Assembly: GCA_013399015.1 (NCBI GenBank)
Contig: VWZX01002691.1
Coordinates: 2,644-66,643, forward strand
From: Galbula dea
Lineage: Eukaryota > Chordata > Aves > Piciformes > Galbulidae
DNA length: 64,000 nt
Reading direction: 5' to 3'
This document shows, piece after piece, positions 26,301 through 41,300 of the stretch (positions within the stretch are counted from its first letter, which is position 1; each line of letters starts with the position of its first letter). The notes under the pieces are model-generated. The model did not search any database. It saw only the letters and a program-made list of their open reading frames with translations, and was not told the DNA's origin. Both the position numbers and the translations under genes were made by a program.

Positions 26301-29300
26301 CAAGAGTCCTTGCATGTCTAAATTTATCTTATTAATATTCAACAACATAAAATGTTAAATTATTTGTATTTAAGGCTCATTATAAAAGACACTTTTTAAA
26401 GGTGTCTCTAGAGATGTAGTTATGATTTCTATGGTAATAAAACTGTAATTTTGCAAGATGAGCTACTTTTAGTTGTGCTCCCCACTTCTAACTCATGAAT
26501 CACAAACATATTTCTGAACAGTATTTTTTACACATTGACACATGTGCATGTGCACACTTTTGAAGTATGCACAGCAAACTTTATTTCAAGGGCTGAGATG
26601 CTTATGCAAGAGCAAGCATTGAAAGGTTAAGAAAGTGCTAGTTTTAATTCATTACTGAATGAATACTGCAGAAATATTTTAGCATATGAGCCTGTCGTGT
26701 TCTTCGTCATTTAGTATCCGCACTAGATCGTCTGGGAGAAACTTTTGCTTGCGCTGAAAGGCAGGAAACCTCACAGAGGAAGTCACCACCACACAAACCT
26801 CAAATGTTTTAAGCCCCACCCAAATAAATTAACAGAACATCAAATCTAGCTGTTGTTTCTATGGGGCTGCTTCTGGCTGTTTCTACCTGGAAATTTCCTG
26901 TCCTAGGTGTACACTTGAACAGATGTGGTTTGCTTCTGTTGTGTTTTCATCAGCCAGCAAAGCTTGTGCTTTTGACCAAGCCTTGCTGCAGATCAAATCT
27001 TGACACAACAGACAGAAATCATTAAGAGCCCATGACTTGGTCACAGTGTTAAAACACCCTGCGTTTGTCCTGGTTTCCCCTTGAAAGGGGAAAATAGAGG
27101 AAGGATTAAGGAGCATACATGTGGATTATTGGTGCATACTTCCATGCTTTTGGTAGTCCTTAGAACCAGACAGAAACAAAACATTTGGTGCAGAGAACTA
27201 GAGTTCTGCTTTTCTCTGATCTTTGTCACTGCTCTAGATGTGCTTGCAGGCAGAAGGGCTTGAAGGAAAATGTTACAAACTGAAGAACTTACAGTAATTT
27301 TTAACTGATAGTGTTCCAAAATACACTCCTCCCAAAATACCCTTGAGGAAATGTCCTCTGTACTCTTCAAGAGTTTGAGAATGCAAGCTTGCTGCTTCAC
27401 CTAATATTGAAAGAAAACTGTAACTGAAGGCCTTATCTATAAGTAGCCTTAATGAATTTGGACACTGATTCTGCACAGTGTCCTGGATATGACTCAGCAT
27501 GGCTTAAACTGGCATGTGCAATTTTAGAAAGTAAAAGAAAAGACTTACAAATAGGACCCAGTTCCAACAGTTTGTCAAAGGAGCAGCAAGATGTGGTTCC
27601 AAGGGTTGCACAGAACTGCAGAGACGAAAAAGCAAAATGAGGGAGCAAAAAATAAAACTATATTACAACAAATAAAATTATCAAACAAAAAAGCAGCCAT
27701 TGTCAGAGATCGAAAAGCAAATATAAATATGAAATTAACTGATAAGGAACGTAACATAGTGACAGTATCATATTTTTGCTATATTTATGTATTTTCTAGG
27801 TGTTCCTCATGCTTATCATGTGGCCCAATACTAACCTCACATACCCAACTGTTACCAACCTATTTTCAGTTTGTGCTATATAAACAAGCTCTGAACTTCA
27901 ACAACTTAAAGGTGCTGGAATTCCTGTCTACAGAAAGGATCACAAAATGGCATTGCACGAATTCCAGAGCAACAGGTCTCCAACAGGCTTGTAACTGATT
28001 TGTACTCTGGATCTGCAGCCTAGGACTTGTTCACTATTAGGTTTGCAAGATTTTTTCTCAAATAACCTTTTTTTTTCCCAAATTAATCCTAACACACTGG
28101 AACCATTCTTCCTTCATTCTGTAAATGTCTAATTGAATGTATCCTATTGCATGCCCAATGGGCCAAAAGCACAGGCAACATAAATGCAGAAGTTTCACAG
28201 TAGAAAGAGAATGTAACTAGGCAAAAATGAGCTATGGCAATTTACTGGGAATATGCAAGTAGAATTATAACCCAAAAAAACAACTACTAAGTGGAAATAA
28301 ACTGACATTATTTTATTTTTCATAGCTACTCTTATGTTTTAAAAACTATGGTTTTTAAGCCTGAATAAAGTCTGGGTCTGGTTTTTGACTTGTGCTGGAT
28401 CTTTACATAGTAAAAGACAGTTTAAAGTTTAAAAAGGCAAATAAAGTATGCTGGGTTTTAGTTAGAGGACTGAAGTACAAAGGAATTAAATCATTCATCC
28501 AAGGTCACACACAAACTATAGAACAGCCAAGAGATGACTATAAATACATCAAATCCAGAATTTGGGGGTTGTATTTTTGTACTTCTAGTTACTTTGTCTG
28601 TCAAGCACATTGTCAGTGCACTATCTTTTGCTTTCATTGTTTCTCCTTATATATCTGCAACCAGACATAGTGAATTTTATGACAAGACAAGATTTTTCTC
28701 TCACAGCTCCACAATGAGTAGGTATCCAGGGCCTTTGGGTTCCCTGCTTTCCCTTGTAGGAGGAGCTATACCATCACGTAACGTTTTCAGTAGTTCCTTC
28801 TCTGCATTGGACTTCTCTGGTTCATCCAACATACCAAGTAATATCTTCTATTTCTTATGTGTCTGTTTAGCTTGTCCAGTACAGAAGGCCTTCCTGCCAT
28901 ACTAGAGAACACCCTCTTTGAAGAGCAGCATGTGTTGTTGTCATTGCTGTCTTAGTTGTGAAGCTGCTGCTGGATGGGGATGTATTGCTGGTGCCCAGCT
29001 GAAAGCTGCACCTGGTGGCTTGAGTGTGTGGGACAGAGCGGACCTTTGGCCTGTTGTGTTACAGTCTTTGTGATATGAGTCAGAACTTCAGTAGCAAAGG
29101 ACTTTGCTCACATTTACATTACCTCATGTGGCCCTCTTTCAGCTTTTAGTCTCTCTAACACAACAAGCTTTTGCCTTCTGAGAAAAATAATTTCATGTTA
29201 TTATGCCAATAACAAAATGTTTGCCAAATCATATAATCTGTCTTAGACTGATATCACATTTCACTTGCCAAGTGTATGCTCTTCTCTGTTCTTCTAGCTT

Positions 29301-32300
29301 GGACATTCATGTGTTGCCTTTCCTGCATTTCACTGATACCTAGTTAATTCTGGGAGTTCCCATTACTCAAAAGTTAAACACCACCAGCTTTTTCAGGAGG
29401 GTCTCCTTTCCTTCTTTTTTAAAAGGTGATGCACATTTGCACTAAGTATTTCTGCTCTAATTAAAAAGACTGCTTGATAGCTACCAATTTTCTACACTTT
29501 TTGTTCCCTTGAACCTCATCCTTATTCATAACTTGTCATCTGCTTTCAAGCTAGAGATTTAGTTGACTTTTTCACTTCTACCAGCTATTGGATATTGGAG
29601 ACTGTTACAAATCATTTACAGTCACATCTTGGAGCAGGTCCTATACACATCTTAGGACTAAGAGCTGGTTTTCTGTCTGGGGGATCCCTAACTAGTCCTC
29701 CCAATAACTTCTCATTAAGTTTTAACACATTTATTTGGTTTTGCTTTGCACATTTCCCATCAGGCTTTTTTTTTTTTTCTTCATTTCCTTCTATGAAATA
29801 AAGGGGCAACAGCACACTGGAAAGGCCTGGCATCTTGGAAAAATAATCTGATTATGAGACAAAGTGTTGGGTAAATGTGATGAGATTTTCATTTGCAAGT
29901 TCCAGGTTTTTAGAGAACTCATACAAAATGAGGGACAGTTGTTTTACTACTTATTAAACTAGATTTTTCAAAGTTTCTAGGAAATCCCACGAAAATATAA
30001 ACATTTAGTAAAAAGGGCAGGATATGTATTCAAAAAGCCAGAAATTTAAAATGATACATCCCAAGAATATTGAACTATTTCAATAATCTATTGCTAGAGA
30101 GGTAAAAACTCCCTTTTATATACATTTTTGAGCATTTCTGCATCTATATTATACCATATGCCTCAGAGATAGTTTAAATTGTTGTAGGGTGTTGAATTTT
30201 TCTGTTTATTGGAAAGTACTCAGATAGTACTTAATTCATATAAATTTGTGTACACTTAGAGGAAATCATATTCTGCCTTTGTATAGCACAGACCTGATTA
30301 AATGTAGTCATATAAAACCCTGAGAGCACACATGTCCCCCTAACTTTACAATTATAGCAATATTAGTAACTATAATTATGTTTCATTGCACCAATAAAAA
30401 ATATTGGCTATGGGAAGACTTTTTATTAAAATAAGAAAAGAATTCAGTAGTTTTTTTTTCCATAACAAGCTACTAAGAACCTGAGTTTGAAACCAATATA
30501 GTTCTGAAAATTATAAGCACATTGAATATACAGTTAATAAAATTTTGCTGCTAACACATTTTTCCCTCAAAATAATCTCATCTTTAGCTATACTGGGCCT
30601 TCCCATATTCCTGAGTCACATGAGAAGAACAGAATAATTACAGTGCCTTAAGGTATGTTTATGACTTCTCTGGAAGCTTAATCATGCTTTGAGGGAGGTT
30701 GCTTTAAAAAGACTGCAGAATATTTTTTAAAAAAGGAATAAGTTTGATCCCTTTTTTAACTAAAACAGCATGCATGCATGGAGTGAAAATATATTTATTT
30801 CATTATTGTCTAGCTAAGATGTTCCCACAGTCAGAAAAAAAATGCATTTCATCTTTGACTGCACTACAGATCTGCAAATTAGGACACAAGAAATGGAGGA
30901 TACTAGTATGAAAAATCTAATTTTTCTATATAAGAAAAGGGTTATCCTATTGGATTGGAAAATACCCAATTAAAGAGTGTACTATAGACTCCACTCTGCT
31001 TTTCTACATATATTTTATGACAGTATGGTGTGGACATTCTGACATGATCAGAGTGAAATTATCTTGGCTTGTCCAGCAACTAAAGTAATTATGGATATTT
31101 TATAACAGAAATGTACACATTATTTTTATTGGTGTTGTATTGCAGTTAAAGTATTCTTCTAATCAGGATAAGGAGTTTATTGCTTCAGTGAGAGATTGTA
31201 TGAGTTCAAACATATGCTTAGTTGTTCAAATAATGGCTTAGTCTGTATAGTATACCTCAGTTTCTAAAATCATTTTGTTGTGTTCTCTGCAGGTGTCTAA
31301 GCATCAAAGCTACTTGTTTTGATTCTCAGAAACCTCTTAAAGTGCCAGCATCTGCTCTCATTACCCTCCCTCAATGAATCTAACTCAATTGGTAACCTGT
31401 ATAACACTGGCAAAATTACATTTGTGCGAAGAGCAGGGGACAGGCTGCGTCACAGCAATGGGGCTGATGGCTCAGTATGGCCTGCAGGCCTTACCCTTTT
31501 CAGGTTGTACATTTCAAATTTGATTCAGCCCTGGTTGCAAATACAAAGCAGCTAAATGCTTGCCTCAGTCATCTCATGTATTACTTTCCTGAAATCAAGA
31601 GCTGTGTCAGGAAACACACATGAATCTTTACAATGCCTGAGAGCAATTACTCTCAATCTTTTGAAGTGGAAGACTACAGCTTTTGAAAAAGATATGGACA
31701 CATTCTGAACAGTTTCACCACAGAGCTTTTCATTTGCAATTAGCTAAAATGAAGCAGAACTTTCAATGTTCTCTTATGGTTTTGATTTTTCTCCTAGTCG
31801 GTTGTTTGCCAGCTTGCATTCACAAGAATGTCTGTGGCTTGAGGGAAACTGCAGCAGTTCACTAAACCACAATTCAGTATTTTGCAAAATAGCAATCATT
31901 CACAAACTATGGGTTAAGAAACATCACCCTAGACATTTGTATTCATCTTAAGAATGTTTCTTCTAAATGGAAATCTGTGGTGAGGATCTAAATGTTAACT
32001 TCTACTGAAAAGATAATTCCTCTGTCAGTCTAATACTGATACATTCTTTGCCCAGTGAGGCTGCATACAAACAGGCTGCTCCCTAATATCCTGCAGACCA
32101 TCATTCAGAAGAGCTATTTCAGCTACAATCACAGAGATTTCATGCAAGACCTTTGTTCAGCAGCAAAGTAATCATGTTATAACAGCTTTATACTGGATGA
32201 GGCTATTAAAGTGTATTGTACTATATAGATGCCAGCTGCCCTGTATCAGTGCTGATTTATGGAAGACAGCCTAAAGCTCACAGGCCACTTACAGACATTC

Positions 32301-35300
32301 AGGTGAACTAGGTTTGAATGCAGTGGACCCTACATCTGAATTTAGCAGTGCTTAACTTAGCAGTCTTCACATTTGCACATCCCTGTCAACATTCATCCAA
32401 TGTAGAGGCCTGTATCAAGCTGGAAGCATAGGGTCCAACAAAGAAAGGCATTTATGCATGTGTTTAACCACCAGTTAGTTTATAATTAATGAAAAGGACA
32501 TGACTTCAGCATGTGCTTTAAAGCTTCCCTTTAACTGGTGGCCAGATCAAGAGCTGCATATCAGCCACACTTGAAAATTGCTCCTCAGTAAAGTATGGCA
32601 ACTCAACTGCCTGATATGGTTAAGTGCTTTGTTTGCACAGTCTTCTTCCTTTAGTATATGAAAATATCTGTTTCAACTTCTACAAAAGTAGTTTGAAAAG
32701 ACACGTTTCTAACTTAGACATAAGAAAAGGAAACAAAAAGCAAAGGTCTGAGTACACTAATTGGGAATAGCCTTCACTAAACAAAATGTTATACACTTTA
32801 CTGGTGCTAAAAGATATTGATGGTGAACAGGAATTCAAAGACTTGTTTTAAAGACAATGTCTCTCCCAAAAGAAAAGGTTGACTGACAAATCCTATGCAT
32901 ATGAAAAACAAACCTATAATTACCAGAGTGCTGTAATGACAAAACCTGTTTCACATCAAGCAAACACACCCCTGATTCTCCACTCACCTCTACAAGCAAA
33001 GTACTTCTGTCAGGTTCAGTATAATAATTCATCATTTATTCATTATATATGAGGAGAATTGTGCCTATAAGGCATGGTAATTTGCTTGTATTTTCTTTTT
33101 AATCCCCTACAAAACTTTTTTTTTTTTTTGGCTGATAAGGGAGACTGCATCAGCTTGGATGCAACAAATATGTCTTTATTAGGAATGATCTTCCTGTTGT
33201 CTCATCAGGCAGAAATTCTTCTGTTAAAACTTTTTGCTTTGATGTTGAATCACTTCCCTTAGCAAAAAATCAGTGAATACAGAAAGAAAAGGAATAAAGA
33301 GGCATAAGGTGTTTCCTTGGCAATGTGCATATCTTTGTCACCAGAACAAAATAAAATAACACAAAATTACTCAAGAACAAAAGAAATAGAAAGGCTTTTG
33401 AAACCTACAAGCCAGAAATGGGAGCACTAATACAGTGAAGGGACTGCTACTCAGAATTACAGAGAATTAAAACACCTTTTGAGTTAAGAGGCCAACCATA
33501 AGGATAATGAGATCCAGCTTAATCTAAGCTGACATGTTTTATGTATACAAATAAATGAAGACCTGGTACAGGCCATATTAACTCAGGCTGAGCCTCTGCT
33601 GTCTTTGAAAGCCTGTTTTGCAGAGCTAAGTAAACAGAGGAAGAAAAACAACAGTTAAATCACCCTTTGTAAAGGTGTTACTGAATACATAAACTAGATT
33701 TTTTTAATTTCCTCTTGCTACACATAGAAAAATTAATAAGGAATGGATATTTACAAGGAGCAAGTTGCATTTTTTTCTTAATGAACAACAGATGAGGAAA
33801 AGACACCTTAACTTTGTAGTTAGTGGACAGACATGTGATATAGTGATGTACCTGTGACTGTTTAACAGTGAGATAAACAATTAGGATCCTATATAAAGAT
33901 ATTATGAATTGGGACCATATAGCAGAGAAATAAAAAATGTCTTAATCACATCTCTACTTCAATAGGTGCAGCCCACAAAAGAAAGTTTATTTTGGAAGTC
34001 CTAGAGATGCTTTATTTCTCACTTATAGTCTTACTATAGTGGAAGGTAATTAATGGCATATGCTTGGTTATCCCAAGGACTCACTAGATCTAGGCAGGCT
34101 AGAATGTAGCACTATTACACAAAAAACCAAAAAATAAAAACCAAACCCACCACCACCACTTTTCACCCTAGTCATCCTCTTACTACAAGAAAAGAGACAC
34201 TAAAGTTTAATAACAAGAAGAGTAAAAAGATTACATTTTAAAAAAACCCAGTGTTCCTTTTGGCACTTATCCATGACTATAAGACTTTCAGCAAGCTTAA
34301 TCTGCTAATTCTTCTGAAAACAGTTCATAGAAATTTATCACATTACCCCTTTTCAAAATGTTACCACATGAAAGAAAAGAAACAACCATCAAGTCAGATA
34401 TGACTTTTCTGAAAAAAATAGTGGCATATTTTCTAAAGTTCTCAGCTTCTGAAATAGTGGGGGTTTTCTCCAATTTTTCTTCAGTGTAGGCCAGTAAAAC
34501 CATATACTTGGTAGCATACTATATCCCTTAATAGATCTATACAGCCCATGGTATATATTGAGTTTTGCAGAGGTGTCATGCTTGAAGATGTGCAAAACAT
34601 TTTGCTGATGCTATGCATAAACTAAAGAGAGGTTACTTCATGAAAAAAACATATGGCAAAATCTTGGTTTAACTTGAAATAATAAGATGGTGTCCTGAAC
34701 TGACAGGAGGAGTGGATCTGGTGAATAAGCAAATACTCTTTTTGATCAGTTACTTATAGTAGAACCAATGTTCAGAATTTTATCTAGTCTGACAGTGTTC
34801 TGTGTCAAAAATTGGGGGATTATGAGCTTTAGCTACTGAGATATAAGCACATTTGCTTTTGGTAGATTGCTGAGGAAGTAAGAATCTCTGGAAGAGAAAC
34901 TTGACAGATAAAAAGAAATGATGACACCTAAAGTTTCCACAGCCAGATTCTCTATAGCTCACCTGTTAGAGATAAGTAACATACTTACAAGTACCTGTCT
35001 AACAATCTCCAGCCTTGATGATATTTGGGGTATATGATGGAGGTTCATTTATTTGCTAACATAGTCAGGATAAGAAATTATTAAGGACTGCATCCAGTTC
35101 TAGGGTCATAGAATCACAGAATCACTACGGCTGGAAAGGACCCTCAAGATCATCTAGTCCAACCGATAGCCCTACACTACTCTTACCCCTGAATCATCCC
35201 CTGAAGAAACACATCTATCCTCTTCTTAAAAAACTCCGCGGATGGTGGCTCCACCACTTCCCTGGGCAGCCTATTCCAATATCTAACCACTCTTTCAGTA

Positions 35301-38300
35301 AAGAAATTCTTCCTAATATCTAATCTAAACCTACCCTGGCTCAGCTTAAGCCCATTCCCTCTAGTCCTGTCACTAGTCACAAGGGAGAAGAGGCCAACAC
35401 CCGCCTCCCTAGAATGGCCTTTCAAGTAGCTGAAGAGAGCGATAAGGTCTCCCCTCAGCCTCCTCTTCTCCAGGCTAAACAACCCCAGCTCCCTAAGCCT
35501 CTCCTCATAAGGCCTGTTTTCCAGACCCCTGGCTAGCTTAGTTGCCCTTCTCTGCACCCTCTCCAGTACCTCAACGTCCTTCCTAAACTGCGGTGCCCAA
35601 AACTGCACACAGTACTCGAGGTGTGGCCTCACCAGTGCCGTGTACAGTGGCAAGATCACCTCCCTGCTCCTACTGGTCACACTATTCCTGATACAAGCCA
35701 GGATGCCATTGGCCTTCTTAGCCACCTGGGCACACTACTGACTCATGTTCAGCCGGCGGTCAATCAGCACCCCCAGGTCCTTCTCTGCTGGGGAGCTCTC
35801 CAGCCACACCTTCCCAAGCCTGTAGCGCTGGTGGGGGTTGTTATGCCCAAAATGCAGGACCCTACATTTAGCCTTATTAAAACTCATCCCATTGGCCTCT
35901 GCCCATCTATCCAGCCTATCTAGGTCCCTCTGCAGAGCCTGCCTACCCTCAAGCAGATTGACACTCCCACCCAGCTTAGTGTCATCTGCAAACTTACTAA
36001 GGGTGCACTCTATCCCCTCATCCAAGTCATCAATAAAGATGTTGAACAGGAGAGGCCCCAGCACTGACCCCTGAGGGACACCGCTCGTGACTGGCCGCCA
36101 ACCGGACTTGACTCCAATGAGCACAACCCTCTGGTGGACCTTTTAGAGCGGGTCCAGAGGAGGGCCACGAAGATGATCAGAGGGCTGGAGCACCTCCCCT
36201 CTGAGGACAGGCTGAGAGAGGTGGGATTGTTCAGCCTGGAGAAGAGAAGGCTTCAGGGGGATTTCATAGCAGCCTTCCAATACCTAAAGAGGGCCTATAA
36301 AAGGGGGGAGAGAGGCTCTTTACCCGAGTAGAAGGCAGTAAGACAAGGGAGAATGGCTTCAAACCGAAGGAGGGAAGATTAAATTTTAGGAAGAAATTCT
36401 TCACCCAGAGGGTAGTGAGGCACTGGATCAGGTTGCCCAGAGAGGCTGTGGATGCCCCATCCCCAACAGTGTTCAAGGCCAGGCTGGATGTAGCCCTGGG
36501 CAACCTAGTCTAGTGGGTAACATCCCTGCCCATGGCACGGGGGTTGGAGCTAGATGATATTTAAGGTCCCTTCCAACCTGGGCCATTCTATGAATCTATG
36601 AATTATTGTTTTTTGAAAATACTTAACTTTGAGATATCATCATTTATTTTATTGCCTTTAAACTTGTCTAATGTGTAAGTTAGAACCTGAAAAATAAAGG
36701 TATACCTCTGTAAAAGAGACAGTTCAGAATTCACATGTTAGGAGATTATAACACTGAAGGACTACATACAACCACAAAATTCACCTCCCTTTATTCAGCT
36801 CTCTAATATAACTCTAAAATATAGAGGACCAGTTGCTCAAATTAGTTGCTCCTTTTGCACAGAAAGGTGTATGGAGAACACTCATGGAACCTGTCCTTTC
36901 ATTCTAGTCAGGCTGCCTATCAAACCCTCTGGCAGGGATTAGATCATCTACTCATGTCACAAATAGCTTACCAGAAGCAATAAATCCACTGATTAATTAA
37001 AATCCACTACTCACAAAGAATGGGATAAGACCAGAAGCTTTGTCTTCCTCCAAAACTTTCTTTAGTGCTGAACCACAAACACTAAATGTATCATCTGAAG
37101 GAACATTTTTAATCTTCACAGCACCAATCAATGCAGCCCTTTCCACTGAAGAATGAGCCTAGAAGGAAACAGACAAGTTTTAAAACAGTTCATTTGAATT
37201 TGGAAAGAAAAAAATTATTGTTTTTCAGCTAAAGCAATCTTGAGATTCTCAGACTTCTTCTGGTATGTAGCAGATACCACTCCCTCTTCCATATAGATAG
37301 ACAGACAAATGGGCACACATATATATATATATACATACACACATAGACAAAATACACTAATAGAAACAGTGAAGTATTCTTGGCACCATTGCCATGGCAT
37401 CATTCAGACAAGAGTTCAATTAACTTTAGTAAGAGCTTTAATTAATATGTTCCAAGTTAGGTAGGATTAATCTGAATCAAGCTTAAGCAAGCTTCAGGAT
37501 TTGGCTCCAAATCAAAAAAAAAGACATGCAGATAATGATTTGGTTGCTCACTAGCATATTTTTATGGCATATAGCTTTGCCGAAGTCTGAAAAACAAATA
37601 CATGTCATGGTATGGTATAAAGTGGTATTTTATTACCTGACCTTTTCTTTGGTTTTAAGATTACTTACTGACTAAATTGTGGTTCAATCATTCATTACTT
37701 TTGTTATGCAATTAATGCACATTCCCAACATGTTATTTTATTTATAACCCACTTTATTGAATTTCCCTTAAATAATATTTTATAACGTGAAGCAGATCTT
37801 ACTAAATAAATACAAATATATCAAGAAATTCTTATCAATTTGTGAAGTACAATGAAATAATAACTCTATTAACATTAAACAATACATTTAACCACAAAAT
37901 GCACAACTAAAAACAAATAAAAAGCTGGTTTGTTTTCCACATTCTACAATTTCATTAATTGTCATTAATTTGAAACAGAAACATTCCTCACCTTTTCATA
38001 TTATGACTATTCTCATTCATAAGCTCCATTCTACCCTTGTTGGTTCTTGCTAGGGCCTACAAAAGCACTTATTTTATTCTAATTTAACATATAATCACAG
38101 AAAAGATTAAGCCAAAAATTGAGCTGAAGAAGACCAGATGAAGATAAAGATGGAATAACATATTTTAAGGACAGTTTTATTATTAACTTGTATCTCAGCT
38201 GTGCATCTTGTTAAAATACTTGTATTAAATAGACACCAACTTGAGAAAATCTGGAAGTCCAGACTTGAAATACAACTTTCAAAGTAGAAACCAATGTGTG

Positions 38301-41300
38301 TACCAGAACAGTACCATACTTCATTCAAGTGTACAATGGAAAGAAGTATTTCATAACTCATTTATACAAGAATTGCAAAAAGCAAACTGAAATAATACAC
38401 TGAGGTTGATAGCCAGTCAGAACCTATGAATTGCTTTCTGAAGTCTCAAAAATTGTATTAAGGTGTTCTGATAACCACAGCCATTCACAAGCTTACAGTT
38501 AACATTGCCAAGATACTTTTGCATTATAAGAAATCTTTAGCAACCTGATGCTTCATGGAACTCCTAGCCCTCAGCAAAGTACCCAGGAATCTCCCACCAC
38601 CCTCAGGCAATCAAGGAACCAAACAGAAATCAGTGAGATGAGTGAGCAGCTGCTAAAGGCAGCCAAATAAACATGGCAAAAAAAAGGTCTGAAAAAGGAA
38701 ATGGCCTGAGAAAATTTGAGGATGCCAAAAAACTACTCTGACTTCTGTCCTAGTCCTAAACAGTTAGGTGTCTCCTGTCAGGGGTAGCTGGATGCACCTC
38801 TCAGCTCTGAGATCTCACATTCAGTGTCTCTTGGAAGAGGAGTCTCAACCAAGATAGTCCAGACACTAAAACAGACAGGAATCCTCTTCTGCTGTCTCCA
38901 GCACCACCCTCTAAGTAGTTATTGAGATTTGTTGCCAGTCCTGCTCTGTACTCATTAATACAAAACAAAATTGTTTAAATAATGATAAAGATTTTATCAA
39001 AATGCCCAGAAGCTAAAATTATCTCCCACACATACTTTCTTTTGTGTATTATTGCCTATGAGTCACACAGGTCTGTTCTTAATGCAAAAGGACCAGTGAG
39101 CTTTGCAACAATCTGCTTTGAAAGGACAGCAATATCTTAAGGCAAATCCTTCTGTATACTTAAGATCCTTTGACCTTCAGAATGCAGGAAGGCCTGTCAA
39201 TCTTCATTTCAGGTCAGCCACTTACATGGAACAAAAAATGAAAGCAAGTAAAATGCTTTCTGCATCATTGGGTCAGAGATTGAGCTCTGGCAATAAAAAT
39301 CTGCACAATACAGACCTTAGGGTCCCAGACAAAAAAAGGACAAATATCTGTTGTGCCTTTTAGAAACAACTCTCTTTCCTAATATTTTCATGTTCTGACT
39401 CTTCTCACTCTACAACTGTAGTCCCATTTGCCACCAGCAAAGAGCAAGTGTACTTTTAACTTGTGCTCCAGTGCTTTTTAATGTACATTTAGAAGTAAAT
39501 CAAGGTAATCCTGAAACCTGGCCATTTTATTCTACTTAATCAGATATTACTTTAGTAAGGAAGTTTCTTCTATCTCATTGGCATTTAGATAAGAAAATGT
39601 CACAGCTATTGGGAGAAACAACATTGCTTGGTCCTTCAGTAGGATTAGTGTGTCAGAAAAGTAGGAACAGCAGAACTCACGAGACTAAAATTTCATTTCA
39701 TTAACAGTGAAAGCCTCTCAAGGTCCTCCTGGCCTGCTGAAAATTTAGCCTAATTCAGTCTGCTAAATACCACTCACAGTCAGAAATCAAGGATTATGTT
39801 TTCTGTTTTCTTAGAAGACTTCTTAGATGGACTAATATATGGAGATCTCAGGAGAATTTTCTTTAGAAATATTGTAGTGTCTTGGGCTTACTATGACCAA
39901 TTTGCTTTATATTAATGCACTGAGTTTGTGCATGCACTTGCACCCATGCATGCATGCAAGGGGAAGATATATGTATGTTTCTTTGGAAATGTCTATGTAG
40001 GAGGAAAATAAGGTGTGCACACATGGAGACACAGGTCTAGATGTAACAAAAGATAGTCTAGACTTAGACAGCTGAAATTAGCACTGAAGTATCTTTATTT
40101 ACTTCATGTGAGCTCTTTTTTGTAAAGAAGTAATACTTACATAACAATGACCTCTGGGTATTTTTGCTTCGTATTACAGTAACACGTGAGATTCCACTCT
40201 ACTTATGATTTAAAATAAGATTCAAACAAGTGAAACCAAATAGGCACCAATTCAAAGAGTTTATACTTAATTCATGTGTCTATTCAGAAGGTTGAAATTG
40301 TTAAGTATAGAACCCATGTTTTCATGTTTTTGAGAGGTACTCACCTGATCAGAAGCATAGGCCACCAGCCTGTCCATGATGTCTGCTTCTGTCAGCTCAG
40401 GGTTTTCTGACTGCACCCGTCTGATAGTTTTTGTTCTTGCAGCAAGCAGTGAAATCAGGGTGGCCTCACTTGCACTACCCTGTGGGACAAATTGAAGGAA
40501 AATTCAAAAGGAAGGCATTCTAGAAGAAGAAAAGCAGCATTTTCTTCTGTATGAATCTGCAAAGTTGTTAACAGAAGCTGCATATGAGAAACTGTGCATT
40601 CTCATGCTTCTTAAGAATATGTGTGACAGGGAAGAATCTCTACTTGATCTTGGTCTCCTCCTTCCTGATTCTTCTCTCTGCTCTCTTTAATCTGTGTGCT
40701 GTCCCGTTTAGGCACCAGCCTTGCAATCAATGCTAGAAAGATGAACTCACAGACTTAAATGTATGTGAAAAATCTCTCAAGCCAGGCACCAATCATTTGT
40801 TAACCATTAACAGTGGCAGAGTAACTCTTTATTTCTCTTACTCTGGTTTTCTGCACATTTTACTTCTATCAGAAGCTCTCAACTCTTCTATCAAGCAACA
40901 TGCATAATTATAATGCTTATTTAATATTCAGAGTTGACCTGGACGAGTCAATCACAGAATCACAGAATATTAGGAGTTGGAAGGGACCTCGAAAGACCAT
41001 CTAGTCCAACCCCCCTGCCACAGCAGGATTCCCTAGACCAGGTCACACAGAAGCATGTCCAGATGGGTCTTAAATCTCTCCAGAGAATGAGACTCCACAA
41101 CTTCTCTGGTCAATCTGTTCCAGTGCTCTGCCACCCTCACTCTGAAAAAAATTTGTTTCTTGTATTCACATGCAACCTCCTGTGCTTCAGTTTACAGCCA
41201 TTGCCCCTTGTCCTGCCACTGCTCCACTGAGAAGAGCCTGACCCCATCCTCCCAACACACACCCTTCACATATTTAAAAGCATAGATGAGGTCACCCCTT

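Larger units (their letters stand above)
27616..37014 (-). other. DDC intron 6
   Basis: This is the largest intron (9.4 kb). It contains the head-to-head CR1 pair at 35107-36603. The 27616-35100 part is AT-rich with scattered A/T homopolymers; its open frames (all under 140 codons) match nothing recognised. Confidence 0.6.

Noticed and set aside
27591..27998. 135-codon open frame on the plus strand beside exon 7
   Set aside because: It overlaps exon 7 antisense, has no known motif and an ordinary composition; likely chance.
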